Shown here piece by piece: positions 1-6,521 of a DNA stretch of 6,521 nt; position 1 is the stretch's first letter, and each line of letters starts with the position of its first letter. The position numbers and the translations under genes were made by a program. The notes beneath the pieces were generated by a model, which saw only the letters and a list, made by a program, of their open reading frames with translations, had not been told where the DNA came from and made no database searches. This DNA comes from an uncultured beta proteobacterium (lineage in GTDB: Bacteria; Pseudomonadota; Gammaproteobacteria; Burkholderiales; Rhodocyclaceae): contig CAIVZW010000430.1 of NCBI GenBank assembly GCA_903910495.1, positions 1 through 6,521 of the forward strand, read 5' to 3'.

Positions 1-398
1 ATGAACAGCTTGTCGAGTGACCCAAAGAAACTGCCGCCTTCAGAGAAAGCCACCGAGTACCCGTAAAGGACCCACAGCACGCTGATCAGCGAGAACGTGA
101 CAAAGACCTGCATCAGAACCGACAGCATGTTTTTCGAACGGACCAGCCCGCCGTAAAACAGGGCCAGGCCGGGGATCGACATCAGGATGACCAGCGCGGC
201 GCTGACCATGACCCAGGCCGTATCGGCCTTGCTTGCCGGTGCCGGTGCGGCAGTAGCCGCCGGAGCGGGTGCTGCCGTCGCCGCTGCTGCTGCGGGAGCG
301 GTGACGGCGGGTGGTGTTGCCGCCTTTTCTTCCGCCCACACCGGGGCGCTGATGGTTACAGCGCCGAGCAGGGCAAGTATGGCAAAGAGGTGTCTCAT
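1..398 (-). CDS. amtB: Ammonium transporter AmtB, N-terminal part (runs off left edge)
   Basis: This is the first 132 codons of an Amt/Rh-family ammonium channel of the inner membrane, which takes up NH4+/NH3 at low external ammonium. Residues 1-22 form a signal peptide (hydrophobic core, cleavage after VWA). Residues 23-57 are an Ala/Pro-rich linker. From residue 58 the mature Amt start ADTAW is recognisable, followed by the conserved TM1 segment with IPGLALFYGGLVR (75-87) and TM2 with LWVLYGYSVAF (108-118). The Phe gate and pore His residues lie outside the window. The start ATG (398-396) has a GGAG ribosome binding site at 408-405 with 6-base spacing, directly after the glnK stop codon (TAA at 411-409). 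The 10-base gap suggests translational coupling. GlnK from the preceding gene is known to block AmtB when nitrogen is sufficient. The identification is secure; the linker length varies in the family. Confidence 0.95.
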   Translation of the reverse strand, partial: MRHLFAILALLGAVTISAPVWAEEKAATPPAVTAPAAAAATAAPAPAATAAPAPASKADTAWVMVSAALVILMSIPGLALFYGGLVRSKNMLSVLMQVFVTFSLISVLWVLYGYSVAFSEGGSFFGSLDKLF

Positions 399-408
399 GG
401 TTTGCTCC

Positions 409-798
<390 letters not shown>

Positions 799-1671
799 TT
801 AGAAAGTCCGGCTGACGGAGAGAAGAGCGGTGCCGCGACCGGCATCCTTGGTCTTGCTCGTATTGGTGCCAAGCGTGCCCGCGTTGTCGGTATTCATGCT
901 GCTGAAGCAGTAGAACTGGTAGTCCGACGCGCCGGAGCACTTGCCGGCAGCATTGGTGTCAGCATAGGACAAGCCGACAACCCAGCCGCTCAGATCCTTG
1001 GTAACACCCAGCTTCCAGTCGGTATAGTCACCCTTGTAGCTGTTCTTCAGGCTGAGACGGCCAACGTGGCCATTGACGCCCCATCCGTTACCCAGGTCAT
1101 AGTTGGCCGACAGGTCGAGGTAACCGGTGCCGCGGGTGGTCTTGCCTGTGCTGGTGCCGGTTGAATCCCAGCCGCGCAGGGAGAAGTAGTCATCTACCGA
1201 ATAGTTGTACTTTAATTAAAGGAACTTCCAGGAACCGCCGATGTAGATTTCCTTGTTGGTAACCGCACCGGAACTTGCGCCGGTGCCCAGAACCTTGCCT
1301 TCGGAGCCTGGGTAGTAGTAAAGAATGGCGCCAACGTCCAGGCCGAAATCTCCAAACGTAGTCTTGTAGCCACCATAGAAGTCCATTTCCAGGTTGCCAT
1401 CCGGAAAGCCTGCACCCGAACTGACGTTCGAGTTCCAGTTACCGACGTACAGGCCGCTGGAATGCGCGTAATCAATACCGCCTTGCAGTGCCGGCTTGCC
1501 ATAGGTCTGGTCAATGCCGCGGAAGCGGTAGTCGGAGAACAGGCCGATATTGGCGGTCAGGGGTGACGGGCTGGCCGGCGCGGCTTCAGGTGCGGCCGGA
1601 GCGGCGGTCTGGGCCATAGCCGGTAGCGCAAAGGCAGCCGCAAGCAGGGTAGCGAAAAGGGTATGTTTCAT
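799..1671 (-). pseudogene. TorF-family putative porin, interrupted by an in-frame stop
   Basis: This is an outer-membrane beta-barrel protein of the TorF putative porin type; its substrate is unknown. The start ATG at 1671 has a GAGGAG ribosome binding site at 1683-1678 with 6-base spacing. Residues 1-20 are a signal peptide (cleavage after PAMA), followed by an Ala/Pro-rich stretch to about residue 37. The barrel then begins with LTANIGLFSDYRFRGIDQ, the family hallmark. The frame meets TAA at 1218-1216 (codon 152, after GGSWKFL). With no frame change, reading continues LKYNYSVDDYFSLRGW and on for 138 codons, with alternating barrel strands, to LLSVSRTF and TAA at 801-799. A C-terminal Phe is the normal outer-membrane assembly signal. 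The full product would be 290 residues, counting the stop as one. Only a 151-residue half-barrel is made unless the stop is read through. There is no ribosome binding site or early start codon for the second half. The stop sits in an AT-rich 10-mer (TTTAATTAAA) unlike the GC-rich surroundings. Causes could be a real nonsense mutation or a sequence error. Confidence 0.85.
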
Positions 1672-1724
1672 GAATGACTCCTCAGGCAGTGATGAAAGGA
1701 TTGTGAACTTTGCCAGTACGCTTT

Positions 1725-1740
1725 AGCATTTACCGTGCCA
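1725..1740 (-). promoter_or_regulatory. Sigma-54 promoter for porin-glnK-amtB
   Basis: The minus strand reads TGGCACGGTAAATGCT. Against the sigma-54 consensus TGGCACG-N4-TTGCW this has one mismatch (A for the first T of TTGC). The invariant GG (-24) and GC (-12) are separated by exactly 10 bases. The predicted start is near 1714, giving a leader of about 43 bases before the porin ATG. Nitrogen-control genes downstream and NtrC-like sites upstream support the call. Transcription would need RpoN and an activator, presumably NtrC. Confidence 0.85.
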
Positions 1741-1758
1741 GGCACTAATATTGATATT

Positions 1759-1771
1759 TATCATATAGTTG
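1759..1771 (+). promoter_or_regulatory. Possible IHF site
   Basis: TATCATATAGTTG matches the IHF consensus WATCARNNNNTTR with one mismatch (T at the R position). It lies in an AT-rich tract (about 1746-1800) centred near -51, between the NtrC-like sites and the sigma-54 promoter, where IHF bends DNA in many such promoters. The motif is loose and AT-rich DNA gives chance matches, so confidence is low. Confidence 0.35.
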
Positions 1772-1803
1772 CGATATTGACACGCTACATTATCTGAACT
1801 GGC

Positions 1804-1818
1804 GCACTTTGCTGGCGC
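1804..1818 (-). promoter_or_regulatory. NtrC-like binding site, promoter-proximal
   Basis: This palindrome reads GCAC-N7-GCGC, one base off the NtrC half-site pair GCAC-N7-GTGC. It is centred about 97 bases upstream of the predicted sigma-54 start and 31 bp from the stronger site. That spacing puts both dimers on the same face of the helix. Confidence 0.55.
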
Positions 1819-1833
1819 AGGAATTCTGGCGTT

Positions 1834-1849
1834 TGCACCAAGGCAGTGC
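1834..1849 (-). promoter_or_regulatory. NtrC binding site, promoter-distal
   Basis: The plus strand reads TGCACCAAGGCAGTGC, with perfect GCAC and GTGC half-sites separated by 7 bases. It resembles the strong NtrC site of the enterobacterial glnA promoter (TGCACCAACATGGTGC). It is centred near -128 relative to the predicted sigma-54 start, a normal enhancer distance. It also lies about 70 bases upstream of ubiK on the other strand. Confidence 0.7.
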
Positions 1850-1870
1850 CGAATCTGAGCGACGATGCGC

Positions 1871-1881
1871 TGTGCTAGACT
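1871..1881 (+). promoter_or_regulatory. Possible extended -10 element for ubiK
   Basis: TGTGCTAGACT contains a TGn extension followed by TAGACT (4 of 6 matches to TATAAT), about 40 bases before the ubiK start. No good -35 box is found at 17 bases (1853-1858, weak). It is the best sigma-70-type candidate for the ubiK-comM-transporter genes in this spacer. Confidence 0.3.
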
Positions 1882-1920
1882 CAAGCTCTTGCATGACTCT
1901 TTTCAGGAAAGACCTTCGCT

Positions 1921-2166
1921 ATGCTCGACCCCAAAATGTTTGAGGAACTCAGCGCCCGTCTTGGCGCCATCATTGCCGCCAGCCCGGCAGCCGACATCGA
2001 GAAAAATGCCCGCGCCCTGCTTTCCGGGTTTTTCGCGAAACTTGATCTGGTCACTCGCGAAGAATTCGATATTCAGGCACAGGTGCTGCTGCGCACCCGT
2101 GAAAAGCTGAAAGCACTTGAAGAGCGGGTCGCCGGGATGGAAAACAGGAATGGCAGCAACGACTGA
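1921..2166 (+). CDS. ubiK: Ubiquinone biosynthesis accessory factor UbiK (YqiC/BMFP family)
   Basis: This is a complete 81-residue protein of the YqiC family, typically 80-100 residues. UbiK helps assemble or operate the ubiquinone (coenzyme Q) biosynthesis complex with UbiJ and binds membranes. The N-terminal half (1-40) is a predicted amphipathic helix, starting MLDPKMFEELSARL. The conserved core LVTREEFDIQAQVLLRTREKL lies at 43-63, followed by a short coiled-coil segment (KLKALEERVAGME, 62-74). An AGGAAAG ribosome binding site lies at 1905-1911, 9 bases before the ATG. The gene is divergent from the porin-glnK-amtB operon and 35 bases before comM on the same strand, so it probably heads the ubiK-comM-transporter operon. 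I recall the same neighbourhood (glnK, amtB, ubiK, yifB) from pseudomonads, so linkage to nitrogen genes may be an old synteny and not a shared function. Confidence 0.93.
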   Translation: MLDPKMFEELSARLGAIIAASPAADIEKNARALLSGFFAKLDLVTREEFDIQAQVLLRTREKLKALEERVAGMENRNGSND

Positions 2167-2201
2167 CAACACACGCTCCTGCCGCTGCCGTACAGCGTCC
2201 C

Positions 2202-3701
2202 ATGCCACTCGCTGTCGTCCATAGTCGTGGCCTGGATGGGCTTTCTGCTCCGGAAGTCGCGGTCGAGGTGCATCTGGCCGGTGGCCTGCCCAGCGTCACT
2301 CTGGTCGGCTTGCCGGATACCGAGGTCAAAGAGGCACGTGACCGGGTGCGGGCGGCCTTGCAGAATTCCGGCTTTGAATTTCCGGCCAGACGCATCACGA
2401 TCAATCTCGCGCCTGCTGATTTGCCGAAGGAGTCAGGACGCTTCGACCTGCCGATCGCGCTCGGCATCCTTGCGGCTTCGGGCCAGATTCCCGGCAACAC
2501 GCTGAACGATTACGAGTTCGCCGGCGAACTCTCGCTCTCAGGAGAACTGCGGCCGATTCGCGGCGCGCTGGCCATGGTACTGGCCTGCGGCGGTCAGGGG
2601 CGAAGTTTCATCCTGCCTGAAGAGAGTGCGCGCGAGGCGGTGCTGGCTGGCAATGTGCGCGTACTGATGGCCAACTCATTGCTTGCCGTGTGCGCCCATC
2701 TGACCGGACAGGGCAAATTGAGCGAATGCCTCGCCGCCGATCGCGCAGTCCATGATCCCAGTGATTATCCCGACCTCTCGGACGTGCGCGGACAGACGCA
2801 GGCCAAGCGCGCCCTCGAGATCGCCGCGGCCGGCGGCCATTCGCTTCTGCTGGCCGGGCCTCCCGGGACCGGCAAGTCGATGCTTGCGCTGCGCCTGCCC
2901 GGCCTGCTGCCGCCGATGACGCCTGCCGCAGCGCTCGAATCGGCGGCGGTACTGTCGCTTGCCGGGCAGTTCCAGCCCGAGGCATTCGGTCGCCATCCCT
3001 ATCGCTCGCCACACCATACGGCGTCTTCCGCGGCGATTGTTGGTGGTGGTGGCGTTCCCCGGCCTGGCGAGATCTCGCTGGCCCACCAGGGCGTTCTGTT
3101 TCTCGACGAATTGCCGGAGTTCGACCGCCGGGTGCTCGAAGCCCTGCGCGAACCGCTGGAAAGCGGGCGCATCCACATCTCGCGGGCGGCACGGCAGGCC
3201 GAGTTCCCGGCGCAATTCCAGCTCATCGCGGCGATGAACCCTTGCCCTTGCGGCTATTACGGCGATGCCGGCGGCAAGTGCCGGTGTACGCCGGATCAGG
3301 TGGCGCGCTACCGGAAGAAACTTTCCGGGCCGTTACTCGACCGTATCGATCTGCAAATCGAGGTTCCGGCGCTGCCGGCCGAAGCGCTGCAAAGCGCAGC
3401 GGATGGCGAATCGTCGGCGACTGTGCGCTGCCGCGTCACGCAGGCGCGCGAGCGACAACTGCTGCGCCAGAAGAAACCGAACGCCCGCCTGACGGCCAAG
3501 GAAATGGACCTTTACTGCCAGCCCGACGCCGCTGGCGCGGCCTTGCTCAAGCAGGCGATTTCCCGCCTCAAGCTTTCGGCGCGTGCCTACCACCGGGTGC
3601 TCCGGGTGGCCCGCAGCATCGCCGATCTGGCCGCCAGCGAAGCTATTGCGCCGCAGCATATCGCCGAAGCCGTGCAGTACCGCCGCTTCGCCAGGGACTG
3701 A
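2202..3701 (+). CDS. comM: ComM/YifB-family Mg-chelatase-like AAA+ ATPase
   Basis: This is a complete 499-residue protein of normal family length. ComM is a hexameric helicase that promotes branch migration during integration of incoming DNA in natural transformation; the family is also widespread in bacteria not known to be competent. Order of parts: N-terminal ChlI-like domain (1-about 170) starting MPLAVVHSRGLDGL with VGLPDTEVKEARDRVRAAL (35-53); Walker A GPPGTGKS at 219-226; Walker B VLFLDELPEF at 298-307 with Asp302 and Glu303; MNPCPCGYYG at 345-354 with Cys348, Cys350, Cys360 and Cys362, a likely metal-binding set; LSGPLLDRIDL with Arg381; and a C-terminal lid helix domain (about 415-499). 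All key residues are intact. The start at 2202 matches the family N-terminus, but no clear Shine-Dalgarno sequence precedes it, so translation may depend on coupling to ubiK. It ends one base before the next gene. Confidence 0.95.
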   Translation: MPLAVVHSRGLDGLSAPEVAVEVHLAGGLPSVTLVGLPDTEVKEARDRVRAALQNSGFEFPARRITINLAPADLPKESGRFDLPIALGILAASGQIPGNTLNDYEFAGELSLSGELRPIRGALAMVLACGGQGRSFILPEESAREAVLAGNVRVLMANSLLAVCAHLTGQGKLSECLAADRAVHDPSDYPDLSDVRGQTQAKRALEIAAAGGHSLLLAGPPGTGKSMLALRLPGLLPPMTPAAALESAAVLSLAGQFQPEAFGRHPYRSPHHTASSAAIVGGGGVPRPGEISLAHQGVLFLDELPEFDRRVLEALREPLESGRIHISRAARQAEFPAQFQLIAAMNPCPCGYYGDAGGKCRCTPDQVARYRKKLSGPLLDRIDLQIEVPALPAEALQSAADGESSATVRCRVTQARERQLLRQKKPNARLTAKEMDLYCQPDAAGAALLKQAISRLKLSARAYHRVLRVARSIADLAASEAIAPQHIAEAVQYRRFARD

Positions 3702-3702
3702 C

Positions 3703-4905
3703 TTGCACGACAAAAAAACCGACCCACCGCGCGCCATCGCGTGGTTGCTGGCCGCGCTTTCCGCGCTAGGGCCCTTTTCAATTGACACCTATCTTCCTTC
3801 TTTTCGCGACATCGGCGAGTCATTGCACGCCACGCCGCTCGAGGTGCAACAGACGCTGACGGTCTATTTGCTGTCTTTCGCCGTCATGGCCCTGTGGCAC
3901 GGAGCAATTTCCGATGCTCTCGGACGGCGGCGTGTGATTCTAGTCACGCTGTGCCTGTTTGGTCTGGCCTCGGCGGGCTGCGTATTCGCCACCCGCATCG
4001 AGCACCTCTGGGTCTTGCGCGCACTGCAGGGCATGTCAGCCGGAGCCGGCATCGTCATCAGCCGGGCGATTGTGCGTGACCTGTTCGACGGGCCGTCGGC
4101 GCAGCGCCTGATGGCGCACATCACCATGATGTTTGCCATCGCACCGGCCATTGCGCCGGTGATCGGCGGTCGTCTGCAGTTCTGGTTCGGCTGGCGTTCG
4201 GTGTTCGTCTTTCTGGTGCTGATGACGATCACATTATGGCTGGCCTGCTGGCGCATGCTACCCGAAACACTGCCCGCAGCGCGCCGCCAGTCGCTGCACC
4301 CGGTCTATCTCGGAAAAACATACTGGAAGGTGATGACCTCACCGCTCTTCCTGCTCGCCTGTGGCGGGTTGGCCTTCAATTTCGCCGGTTTCTTCATCTA
4401 TGTGCTGTCGGCTCCGGTATTCCTGATGCGTCATCTTGGCGTAGCGGAAACCGGCTTCCTGTGGCTGTTCGGTCCAGCCATGGCCGGACTGCTGGGCGGT
4501 TCCTGGCTGTCGGGGAAGCTTGCCGGGAAAATCTCGCCGCGCCAGACCATTCTGCGCGGTTATATGGCGATGGGCGCGGCCGCAGTACTCAATCTCGGAA
4601 TCTGTCTGGTGTTGCCACCCGGGTTGCCATGGAGCGTTTTGCCGATACCCCTTTACACGCTGGGCATGTCGCTGGCCATGCCCAGCCTCACGCTACTCTC
4701 ACTTGATCCCTTTCCGGATCAGCGCGGACTGGCTTCGTCCTGCCAGATGTTCCTGCAATCCATCTTCAACGGACTGGTCGCCGGGGTGATTGCCCCGGCC
4801 ATGTGGGGTTCAACGCGCACCCTGGCCTTTGGCATGGGCGCCCTGCTGCTGCTGGGCGCCAGTTCGGCCTGGCTGCATCACCGCAGAAGTAATGCCAAGC
4901 CATAA
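3703..4905 (+). CDS. Bcr/CflA-type MFS drug-resistance transporter
   Basis: This is a major facilitator superfamily inner-membrane proton antiporter of the Bcr/CflA subfamily (12 predicted membrane segments, about 400 residues). Such proteins export drugs such as bicyclomycin or chloramphenicol, or small metabolites; the substrate here cannot be told. TM1 carries GPFSIDTYLPSF (23-34) with Asp28. The loop 2-3 motif GAISDALGRRR lies at 67-77. RALQG with Arg106 starts TM4, and RAIVRDLF (121-128) and IAPAIAPVIGG follow. The frame is open upstream into comM, but the likely start is TTG at 3703, one base after the comM stop, with AGGGA at 3693-3697 and 5-base spacing. The upstream ATG at 3583 lies deep inside comM and would add 40 non-homologous residues. 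The next in-frame ATG falls inside TM2. The tight packing indicates co-transcription and translational coupling with comM. Confidence 0.88.
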   Translation: MHDKKTDPPRAIAWLLAALSALGPFSIDTYLPSFRDIGESLHATPLEVQQTLTVYLLSFAVMALWHGAISDALGRRRVILVTLCLFGLASAGCVFATRIEHLWVLRALQGMSAGAGIVISRAIVRDLFDGPSAQRLMAHITMMFAIAPAIAPVIGGRLQFWFGWRSVFVFLVLMTITLWLACWRMLPETLPAARRQSLHPVYLGKTYWKVMTSPLFLLACGGLAFNFAGFFIYVLSAPVFLMRHLGVAETGFLWLFGPAMAGLLGGSWLSGKLAGKISPRQTILRGYMAMGAAAVLNLGICLVLPPGLPWSVLPIPLYTLGMSLAMPSLTLLSLDPFPDQRGLASSCQMFLQSIFNGLVAGVIAPAMWGSTRTLAFGMGALLLLGASSAWLHHRRSNAKP

Positions 4906-4908
4906 AGC

Positions 4909-4927
4909 GGGGATCAGGAGGTTCCCC
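4909..4927. terminator. Weak hairpin between convergent genes
   Basis: GGGGA (4909-4913) pairs with TCCCC (4923-4927) around a 9-base loop, in the 21-base gap between the transporter stop and the stop of the convergent HicA-like gene. No T-run follows on the plus strand; on the minus strand only a short CTTTAT follows. It could act as a poor bidirectional terminator, but the stem is short. Confidence 0.3.
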
Positions 4928-5199
4928 TAGCTCGCCTCGTATTTGGACAGCGTCACCCCGGCGTGGGCGAGAAATTCACGGATCTGCTTGATTTCCTGCT
5001 TGGCGCAGGTTGAACTGTTGTGCGGGTGGTGCAGAAAAACTTCGACCCGGTTCAGTACCACACGGAAACGCGCACCGTGCGCCGATTCGATGCTGGCCCC
5101 CAGATGCAGCAGCAGGGATTCGATCTCGCGCCAGTGGATATTGGCGCTCAGCGGATCATGGTAAATGGCCTGAAGCAAATGCAGATGTTTGTGACTCAT
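4927..5199 (-). CDS. HicA-like small protein without HicB partner
   Basis: This is a 90-residue protein resembling the HicA (YcfA) mRNA-interferase fold: helix, then a short beta sheet, then helix. The N-terminal part IHWREIESLLLHLGASIESAHGARFRVVLN aligns with the HicA helix and strand region, followed by EVFLHHPH and a C-terminal helix KQEIKQIREFLAHAGV. In toxic HicA the turn reads like GSHHxF and supplies the catalytic His. Here it reads HGARFRV, so that His is replaced. No HicB antitoxin gene adjoins it. It is therefore probably not an active toxin, and its role is unknown. The start ATG at 5199 is chosen because GGAGG at 5209-5205 sits 5 bases upstream; a GTG at 5211 overlaps that ribosome binding site. 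It follows the sensor kinase gene by 60 AT-rich bases, which may hold its own promoter, and it converges on the transporter gene. The family assignment is from motif resemblance only. Confidence 0.72.
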   Translation of the reverse strand: MSHKHLHLLQAIYHDPLSANIHWREIESLLLHLGASIESAHGARFRVVLNRVEVFLHHPHNSSTCAKQEIKQIREFLAHAGVTLSKYEAS

Positions 5200-5259
5200 T
5201 TGAACCTCCACAGGCTTGATGACGGGTCAGAACATTACAAATATATTATTCCATTTTCA

Positions 5260-6521
5260 TCAGGGCTGCAGCGGAAAATTCATGATCACGTCAAGACCGC
5301 CGCCCTGAGCATCGGCGAGGATGATCTCGCCGCCGCAACCGGCAACGATGCGTCGCACGATGGCCAGGCCGAGGCCGCAACTGCCGCCCGTGGCGCGTGC
5401 CGGGTCGATCTGGGCAAACGCCTCGAGGGCTCGTGCGCGCTGTTCTGCGGCGATGCCCTGGCCATGATCGCGGACCTGCAGCGTGAGCGTTCCAGAACGT
5501 CTGACAGACAGGCTGACTTCAACCGGCGGCGCGCCGTACTGCAGCGCGTTATCGATCAGGTTGTCGAGCAGGCGCTGCAGATTGCCGGGGGAAATGGCGA
5601 TCTGGCAGGCCGTCGCCTGTTCATCCACCGTCATCTCGACCGGCCGGCCGAGTTCGCGGTGGCGCGCCACTTCACTGCTCACGGCATCGGCAATCAGCAG
5701 CGGCGACACGGGCCGGGAACTGACCTCCTCGCTGTGCAGGAAGGCCAGGCACTGAGCGACAATACGCTCCATGTCATCGGCATCGCGTGTCAGGCCGCCG
5801 CGTTCCGCATCGTTTTCGAGCAAGGCCAGACGCACGCGCAAACGAGCCAGCGGCGCGCGCAGGTCGTGCGTCAGGCCGGCGAGCATTTCGCGTCGCTCGG
5901 CCTCGGCCTCGGCCAGTTGCGTCACCATGGTGTTGTGTCGCTCGGCCAGACGCCGGACTTCCTTCGGGCCTTCCGGCGTCACCGTGCGCGCACTGCCGTC
6001 GCCGGTTGCCGCCACCGCATCACCGAGTCGCGCCAGCGGGCCGACGATGCCGCGCACGAACAGACCGGCGATCAGCACCAGCACGGCCAGGGCAGCGCCC
6101 AGCCACAGCCACAGGTCGTGCGGCAGACCCTTGGGCTCGAAACGTGGCGGCGGCAAGACCAGCCACCAGCGCTCGCCACCGACCATGAAACCGATCCACA
6201 AGCCGCTGCGCTGACCGGGGCCCGCATGACGCAGGCTCAAGGGTTCACCCATAATTCTGCTCAGGCGGGTAGCCAGACGACCGGCAAAACCGAACTCCGG
6301 TTCGTGCTGCGGAACGGCTTCCCCATCCGGGCGCAACTGCAGCCCCTGTTCGCCGACATCCGCCGCCTCGAGACGACGACGTGCTTCGCTGTCCAGTCCG
6401 GGCAGGACGGTCTGTAACAGGCGTATCTGGCCGGCGACAAACTCGGTCGTTTGCCGCAGGTGTGTGGCCCGGTCGTTATGGAGAACTATCGAGAAGGTGG
6501 CGTACTCGGCAATGGCCACGA
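5260..6521 (-). CDS. EnvZ-like sensor histidine kinase, N-terminus beyond right edge
   Basis: This is a membrane sensor kinase of a two-component system, OmpR/EnvZ type. Residue numbers count from the GTG at 6519, which is probably not the true start: the first transmembrane segment seems to begin before the window edge (only its tail, AIAEYATFSIVL, is seen). The order is a periplasmic domain (about 15-133); TM2 at 136-156 (LWLWLGAALAVLVLIAGLFV); a HAMP linker (about 155-207); the H-box GLTHDLRAPLARLR with phospho-acceptor His218; the N-box LLDNLIDNALQYG with Asn320 and Asn324; G1 box DHGQGI (351-356); and G2 box GGSCGLGLAIV (378-388). It ends with TGA at 5262-5260. All catalytic motifs are intact, so it should be active. 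The partner response regulator is expected just upstream, outside the window. The signal sensed cannot be deduced. Confidence 0.93.
   Translation of the reverse strand, partial: VAIAEYATFSIVLHNDRATHLRQTTEFVAGQIRLLQTVLPGLDSEARRRLEAADVGEQGLQLRPDGEAVPQHEPEFGFAGRLATRLSRIMGEPLSLRHAGPGQRSGLWIGFMVGGERWWLVLPPPRFEPKGLPHDLWLWLGAALAVLVLIAGLFVRGIVGPLARLGDAVAATGDGSARTVTPEGPKEVRRLAERHNTMVTQLAEAEAERREMLAGLTHDLRAPLARLRVRLALLENDAERGGLTRDADDMERIVAQCLAFLHSEEVSSRPVSPLLIADAVSSEVARHRELGRPVEMTVDEQATACQIAISPGNLQRLLDNLIDNALQYGAPPVEVSLSVRRSGTLTLQVRDHGQGIAAEQRARALEAFAQIDPARATGGSCGLGLAIVRRIVAGCGGEIILADAQGGGLDVIMNFPLQP

Noticed and set aside
856..871. Second sigma-54-like box TGGCACCAATACGAGC inside the porin 3' half (minus strand)
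   Set aside because: The gap between GG and GC is 11 bases instead of the required 10, and the bases are coding.
1211..1220. TTTAATTAAA as an engineered restriction-site insertion or mobile-element scar
   Set aside because: The frame is preserved, there is no target-site duplication or foreign sequence nearby, and a point mutation explains it more simply.
2608..3215. Minus-strand frames of 179 and 194 codons inside comM
   Set aside because: Antisense shadows rich in Arg, Ala and Gly, with no motif, opposite a fully conserved AAA+ domain.
3583..3702. N-terminal extension of the transporter from ATG at 3583
   Set aside because: It overlaps the comM C-terminus by about 120 bases, adds Pro/Ser-rich residues unlike the family, and lacks a suitable ribosome binding site.
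5214..5229. Inverted repeat TGAC/GTCA upstream of the HicA-like gene as an operator
   Set aside because: The half-sites are only four bases, and it matches no regulator consensus I know. Chance is sufficient.
5020..6417. Long plus-strand frame of 465 codons opposite the sensor kinase
   Set aside because: It lies antisense to a kinase with every catalytic motif, has no recognisable domain and no ribosome binding site, and is explained by GC-rich codon periodicity.

Overview
The window looks like chromosomal DNA of a GC-rich betaproteobacterium, most likely from the Rhodocyclales (Azoarcus, Dechloromonas and relatives). This rests on codon use, on the protein sequences, and on gene order: glnK-amtB divergent from ubiK-comM is an arrangement I recall from beta- and gammaproteobacteria. 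The genus is an inference.

Left part (1-1671, minus strand). A nitrogen-control operon reads leftward: a TorF-type outer-membrane porin gene, the PII signal protein gene glnK, and the start of the ammonium transporter gene amtB, which runs off the left edge. The porin frame is broken by one in-frame TAA at codon 152. The frame continues unchanged after it for another 138 codons and ends in a normal beta-barrel C-terminal Phe. This makes it either a recent pseudogene or a sequencing error.

Intergenic control region (1672-1920). Upstream of the porin lies a near-consensus sigma-54 promoter (-24 GG and -12 GC with the required 10-base gap). Two NtrC-like palindromes lie about 97 and 128 bases upstream of the predicted start, 31 bp apart. 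An AT-rich stretch with a possible IHF site lies between. This is the layout of a classical nitrogen-starvation promoter, and it probably drives the whole porin-glnK-amtB operon.

Middle part (1921-4905, plus strand). Three genes are packed head to tail: ubiK (ubiquinone biosynthesis accessory factor), comM/yifB (AAA+ ATPase, branch-migration helicase) and a Bcr/CflA-type MFS drug exporter. The exporter appears to start with TTG one base after the comM stop codon.

Right part (4927-6521, minus strand). A 90-residue orphan HicA-like protein lacks the usual catalytic His and has no HicB partner. It is preceded by an EnvZ-like sensor histidine kinase whose N-terminus and probable response regulator lie beyond the right edge.

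I saw no RNA genes, CRISPR array, insertion sequence or attachment site. Most of the window is ordinary housekeeping DNA. The points worth a second look are the interrupted porin inside an NtrC/sigma-54 operon and the degenerate HicA-like protein. I did not find a convincing new system.
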